From NCBI GenBank assembly GCA_940671915.1, contig CALNVZ010001092.1, positions 19,261 through 83,260 on the forward strand: DNA of 64,000 nucleotides. Reading direction: 5' to 3'. The DNA is from Paracentrotus lividus. Lineage: Eukaryota; Echinodermata; Echinoidea; Camarodonta; Echinidae. The notes beneath the pieces are model-generated. The model saw only the letters and a list, made by a program, of their open reading frames with translations, made no database searches and was not told where the DNA came from. Both the position numbers and the translations under genes were made by a program. Of this stretch, positions 59,066 through 64,000 are shown one piece after another; position 1 is the first letter of the stretch, and each line of letters begins with the position of its first letter.

Positions 59066-60872
59066 ATTTCGACCTGGGAAGCGATGGGACCCGACGGGAT
59101 GAATAGTAGACTTTTGAAAAATTGTGCTCGTCAGCTGGCGATCCCTTTTTGTGAGCTGTTCCAGAGATCTCTGAATGAATTCAAGTCTCCCGCCAGCTGG
59201 AAATCTGCGATCGTGATCCCCGTACCGAAGTCGAACCGTGTGTCTCAGCTTGAATGACTACAGACCAGTCGCATTTACCTCGATCGTCATGAAACGTTTC
59301 GAGAGACTTGTAATGCAATTACTTCTTCCATCGGTATCCAGTCTTATTGACCAGTACCAATTCGCATATCAACCCAGGAAGTCAGTTAATGATGCTGTTT
59401 TGACATTGATAAACAAGAAATTTCACAACATACTGATAAACTGGGATGCTACGCAAGGGTACCGTTTGCGAATTTCTCATTCGCATTCAACACTATGAAT
59501 ACCCATGTCCTCCTGAATAAGTTACTTACCATGAATGTTCCATCTTCTTTAATTTTGTGGATAAAGGACTTTCTTACAGATAGGACACAAAGAGTTAAAG
59601 TGCAAGGTTACCTATCAGACTCAATTTCTATCAATACAGGTGCCCCACAAGGGTGTGTACTCCCAGCTCTTTTGTATATTTTGTTCACCAATGACTGCAG
59701 ATCAGATCATGATAAAGTACAGTTTTCAAATACGCAGATGATACTGCGATTTTGGGGATGATCAAAAATGATGATGAAAGTAGCTATCGCTCAAACATTG
59801 ATCGGTTTATCAAATGGTGTGATGAAAATCTTCTTCAATTAAATCCGTCTAAGGCAAAAGAAATTATTGTTGACTTTTAGAGCTATTTCACGGAACCATG
59901 ACCCAGTCAAGATAAAAAATGACAGTAATGAAATTGTTAACAAATTCAAATATCTAGGTACAACGATAGACGACAAACTCACCTGGCGAGATGAATGCAA
60001 ATCCATTGTGGCAAAAGCCCATACAAGAATGTTCTACTTCAGGAAACTGAATTCTCTACACGCTGACAAACCCATTTTACGTCTCTTTTATAAATCAATA
60101 GTTGAGAACATTTTTCTTTTTAACTGTCTTGTTTGGTTCGGGTCATGTACGAAAGATGATTTTAAGAAGATGCAAAGAATAGTAAAGAGGGCGAATAAAA
60201 TCATAGGACAAGAAAAAGACCTGGACGAACAATGTAAAAAACGAATCCTCAACAAGGCAAAAGAAATAATTTCTACAGGCAATCATAATATGAATTATAT
60301 GTATGAATTATTACCTTCAGGAAGGAGGCTGCGCTCAGTGAAATGTAGGACAAGCCGATACTCGGGCTCATACGTTCCATTTTCCATTCGGTTGTACAAT
60401 TTAAATTGGAAGCGTGTGAGCCCGAGTGTCGAACGTCCATGACAACTGGGCGTGGCCTTCTTCCTTCCTTACCCCTTCTTTGGTATCATTATATATTATC
60501 TCTTTTTGATGTGCAATATGAAATTACTCATATAATATATTCTTCTTTATGTCCATATTTAATTGGTTTCATGTCATTTTCTTATCACTGTAACTATATT
60601 ATGTATACCCATGTAATTGAAGTTTTACCTAATTATTTATTTAAACACTTAGCTCATTTATCTATTTTAAATATCAATATAGAATTCAAATTTAAATGAC
60701 CGAGTACCGCCCTCATTTTTTAATGTTTTACTGAACGTGTGTTCATATACATGTATGTATTAGTTTTTAATGTATTTATTTTTGTATCATGAGCAATTAA
60801 TGTGTGACCACGCCAAATTTCCTGAAATGGACAAAATAAGATTAATGAATTGAATTGAATTGAATTGAATAT
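59045..60872 (+). pseudogene. 5'-truncated Rex1/CR1-like LINE reverse transcriptase
   Basis: Reverse transcriptase blocks appear in order across several frames: AMGPDGMNSRLLKN (59051-59257), LNDYRPVAFTSIVMKRFERL (59238-59498), NTHVLLNKLL then GAPQGCVLPALLYILFTND (59495-59761), and a long C-terminal part with FKYLGTTIDDKLTW and RLFYKSIVENIFLFNCLVWF (59867-60442). The YADDT polymerase word is encoded near 59730 but out of frame with its neighbours. At 59471-59473 the motif A aspartate codon is AAT (Asn). The element is therefore dead through frameshifts and a lost catalytic residue. The 3' end carries TTGAA repeats (60845-60872), as in Rex1-type LINEs. Endonuclease is absent. The clade assignment is from memory of motif style. 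Confidence 0.85.
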
Positions 60873-61029
60873 GTGAAATACTTTAATGCATTATTTTTTT
60901 AGTTATTATCTACACATTAAGAAGTGTACATAAAAAAAGTAAAGAGGAGAAAAGAAAAAAAATTTGGACAATAACAAGAGGTGATATGTAGGCCTACATT
61001 GTACATACCACCTAATGAGGGCTACAGCC

Positions 61030-62075
61030 CGAAAGTCTGCGGGTCCGTTAGTCCGCGGGTCCGATAGTCGCTATTCTTTATTCTGAAAATAGACTAAGGT
61101 TCATTATTCCGAAAATAAAATAAGGTTCGTTATTTCGAAAATAGAATGAGGTTCGTTATTCCGAAAATAGAATAAGGTTCGTTGTTCCGAAAATAGAATA
61201 AGGTTCGTTATTCCGAAAATAGAATAAAACAGAAAAATACTTAAGAATGTAGAGGAAACAACACAAAAGAAGGATAAAAATTCCGAAAATAGAATAAGGT
61301 TCGTTGTTCCGAAAATAGAATAAGGTTTGTTATTCCGAAAATAGAATAAGGTTCGTTATTCCGAAAATAGAAAAAAGTTCGTTATTCCGAAAATTGAGCT
61401 ATTACTGCCTGAGCGAATGGATCAAGAATGTTGCGGACTGCGTTTTGGTCACCCATGAATAACCTCCAGATAAGAAAATACAATAAGGTTCGTTATTCCG
61501 AAAATAGAAAAAGGTTCGTTATTCCAAAAATAGGAAAAGGTTCGTTATTCCAAAAATAGAAAAAGGTTCGTTATTCCGAAAATAGGATCGTTATTCCGAA
61601 AATAGAATAAGGTTCGTTGTTCCGAAAATAGAATAAGGTTTGTTATTCCGAAAATAGAATAAGGTTCGTTATTCCGAAAATAGAAAAAAGTTCGTTATTC
61701 CGAAAATTGAGCTATTACTGCCTGAGCGAATGGATCAAGAATGTTGCGGACTGCGTTTTGGTCACCCATGAATAACCTCCAGATAAGAAAATACAATAAG
61801 GTTCGTTATTCCGAAAATAGAAAAAGGTTCGTTATTCCAAAAATAGGAAAAGGTTCGTTATTCCGAAAATAGAAAAAGGTTCGTTATTCCGAAAATAGAA
61901 TAAGGTTCGTTGTTCCGAAAATAGAATAAGGTTCGTTATTCCGAAAATAGAATAAGGTTTGTTATTCCGAAAATAGAATGAGGTTCGTTGTTCCGAAAAT
62001 AGAATAAGGTTTGTTATTCCGAAAATAGAATAAGGTTCGTTATTCCGAAAATTGAGCTATTACTGCCTGAGCGAA
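61030..62075 (+). repeat. 26 bp satellite with higher-order units
   Basis: The unit GGTTCGTTATTCCGAAAATA plus GAATAA is repeated many times with variants (GTTGTT, TTTGTT, CCAAAA). A non-repeat insert starting GAGCTATTACTGCCTGAGCG and running to AACCTCCAGATAAG recurs at 61396, 61709 and 62054, showing duplication of a larger block of roughly 313-345 bp. Complementary degenerate words at 62590-62650 suggest a former inverted partner. Confidence 0.9.
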
Positions 62076-62219
62076 TGGATCAAGAATGTTGGGGACTGCG
62101 TTTTGGTCACCCATGAATGACCTCCAGATAAGGGGGATTTTTTTTTATGGGAAGGGGTGTCATTATTTGCTGTTAAATTTTGATTGTCAGAGAATTTATT
62201 TTACATAGTTATCAACGGC

Positions 62220-62560
62220 GACTTCTGCTGAAGTTTTGCTTCTAAAATCGGGCCGTCTAACAGTCCATAACTAAATAATTTATTCCGCAATTGCTTTCGT
62301 TCCGTCTTTATTTAATGAAGAATTTCCCTCCCAACGTTATCGACAGCGACTTCTTCCGAAAAAGAATAAGTTTCGCTACTTAAATAAGGCCACTCTCACG
62401 CCATAACTAAATAATTAATTCCACAGTTGAATCCATTCCGTATTCATTTATAAAAGAAAGTATTTAAAAAGAAGAACTCGCCGCCGTTACTTTTTTTGGC
62501 ATAACTTCTTCATGAAATAAAGACGGGGCGGATATTATTGCGGAATCAATTATTTAGCTG
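62220..62560. repeat. three related 50 bp segments, the third inverted
   Basis: CCATAACTAAATAATTTATT (62269), CCATAACTAAATAATTAATT (62401) and an inverted copy near 62517-62562, each continuing through a TTCCG.A/GTCTTTATTT stretch. No gene is seen. They may be inner arms of a foldback including the satellite. Confidence 0.55.
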
Positions 62561-62639
62561 CCCTTTCGATTTTCCGGGCTTCACCACAGATTATTTTAGT
62601 TTCGGACTAACGAACCTCATCTCATTTTCGTAATAATGG

Positions 62640-63077
62640 ACCTTCGGAATAAGAACCTATATGCAAGTGTGAATTACCTTAGTCTGATATTAGGGTGTGT
62701 CCTAGTTGCTTGCTGGAAGTGAAGTGAAGTTTAATGCATGTATCCAATGTGGTGCAGTGATGCATTTAGGGTTCTATTGTTCTATTGTTCCAATGCTGGT
62801 AATGACATCTTTACAAATCAGGCATGCCTTTCAGCTGGCATTTCTATATACAACACTCCTCCCATCATCAATTGATAATCGTCATGGTAATGTTCAAGAT
62901 GTATGATCAATCCAAAATTAATAAACGAAACTGTTCCTCTCCTGAATATTTCTAGTGCTATCCTTTTTGCACAAAGATAAGTTGCTTGTTGTAGCGAGTT
63001 GATAAATCATTTGTAAGTTGCTCCTTGATGCAAGTTAATAAACATAGTGCTCCTCCTTGGAGATCCAAATAAAACAA
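62640..63077. other. unassigned DNA
   Basis: A 66-codon frame (62706-62906) has no recognised domain. No long terminal repeat of the adjacent retroelement could be identified. Confidence 0.35.
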
Positions 63078-63945
63078 TTAATGCGTGCATCTCAGTTCCT
63101 TTAATATGATGCATGCATTTTTTCGTACCATAACATGCTGACCAGGCATAAACTGACGAATGTTGGTATGCCCTCGGTCATGTGTTTTCTTGGCAGCTGT
63201 CCGCTTCCTTTCCACTCTTTCTGCCAAAGAAGGTTTGATGAAACTCATTAGGGTACGTGGTTGTCTCTTCAACAGCAATTCAGCTGGAGTGCGTCCAGTT
63301 AGGGAATGCGGGGTGTTGCGATAGATGAAGAGAAAATTGGCAATCTTGTGCTGGGTAGATAAACCACTCTGCTTGTATGCCTTCAGATTCTGCTTCAAGG
63401 TTTGCACACAACGTTCGACAGCTCCATTAGAAGAAGGATGATAAGGTGGAACTCGAATGTGATTCACCCCATTCTTCTTGAAAAACTCAGCGAGTTGTGC
63501 AGAAATGAACTGAGGTCCATTATCAGAAACCAAATGTTCAGGAAGACCATGGGTGGCGAAAATGTGTCGCAAGACATCAATCGTGGAACTCGTTGTGGTA
63601 GAATTCATTGGTAAGACTTCCATCCATTTTGAGTAGACATCGACTAGTAAGAAGTAATGCTGGCCATCTAACTCCGCAAAATCTGCATGAACTCGCTCCC
63701 AGGCGCGTGAAGGCCATTTCCATGATTGAAGTGGAGCTTCAGTAGGTTGATTCCTCATATTCAGACAGGTATGACAGTTTCTTGCTAGAGATTCAATGTC
63801 TTTGTCCAAATTAGGCCACCAGAAGTAACTCCTCGCAAGGCTTTTCATACGGCACATACCTATGTGCCCATCATGTAATTGTGTCAGCATCTTAGCCTGT
63901 AGACATGCTGGTATGGGCAATTCCATAGGTTGGTGGACATGAGCT
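63078..63945 (-). pseudogene. truncated Ty3/Gypsy retrotransposon integrase
   Basis: One uninterrupted 282-codon frame encodes most of an LTR-retrotransposon integrase, which would insert the DNA copy into the genome. It has the zinc-binding H18, H21, C51 and C54; the core with D82 (HADFAE), D135 (SDNGPQF) and E171 (SNGAVER), the last two 35 residues apart as in the D,D-35-E family; and a C-terminal stretch to VMVRKN. After that the sequence departs from the family (about 63110), so the 3' end is lost. Upstream an in-frame TAA precedes the first family-like residues (about 63943), so protease, reverse transcriptase and RNase H are missing. Catalytic residues are intact, suggesting a fairly young fragment. 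Resemblance to the Mag/SURL branch known in sea urchins is an inference. Confidence 0.9.
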
Positions 63946-64000
63946 TAAAAATTCAAATTCAATATTTTTTTGAATTTTTAAATACTTTTAGTCCTTCATA
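63946..64000. other. AT-rich end of window
   Basis: Short AT-rich sequence with TTGAATTTTTAAA-like words. Nothing is recognised. Confidence 0.4.

Overview
This window looks like repeat-dense, AT-rich intergenic DNA from a metazoan nuclear genome. No complete host gene can be supported. Three observations point to a marine invertebrate deuterostome, most plausibly an echinoderm such as a sea urchin: many short GC-rich segments built on CGCTTCGCGCTCGC in AT-rich DNA, foldback elements with tandemly repeated arms that recall the sea-urchin TU elements, and a mixture of CR1/Jockey-like LINEs, a tRNA-derived SINE and a Ty3/Gypsy integrase. The taxonomic call is an inference. Nothing in the window is diagnostic, and a 25-N gap shows it is a draft assembly.

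Layout. 0.5-7.2 kb: a Tc1-like terminal-inverted-repeat (TIR) carrier (copy A) containing an array of short tandem repeats and a decayed LINE. 7.2-34.5 kb: a set of inverted repeats. The outer arms (7183-9498 and 32300-34530) are about 2.3 kb each and lie 23 kb apart. Between them are a second copy of the Tc1-like carrier (copy B, 11402-19561), which holds a 7.2 kb palindromic element (11643-18833); a candidate 4.4 kb TIR element (19584-23997) with nested MITEs and minisatellites; and a further 7.6 kb foldback (24488-32050). The arms of this last foldback carry mirror-image sets of motifs matching the RFX X-box consensus, and its centre holds a foldback made of 15-18 bp repeats.

34.5-43.5 kb: mostly unassigned DNA with a hAT-like MITE, a possible terminal exon, a GC-rich minisatellite and a LINE 3' end. 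43.5-54.6 kb: two clusters of TAGTC palindromes including perfect 34 bp and 28 bp palindromes, a 1.4 kb foldback, a 25-N gap flanked by a badly matching duplicate (probable assembly artefact), a minus-strand LINE 3' end and a 1.26 kb tandem duplication. 54.6-64 kb: a MITE with two opposed tRNA-like segments, more GC-rich minisatellite, a third short-repeat foldback, a dead Rex1/CR1-like reverse transcriptase, a 26 bp satellite and a truncated Ty3/Gypsy integrase.

The coding sequence seen is almost entirely retroelement relics, all frameshifted or truncated. The main interest is structural: several independent palindromic elements nested in one another. In several cases two copies in the same window serve as 'filled' and 'empty' sites for one another, so boundaries and target-site duplications can be read directly.
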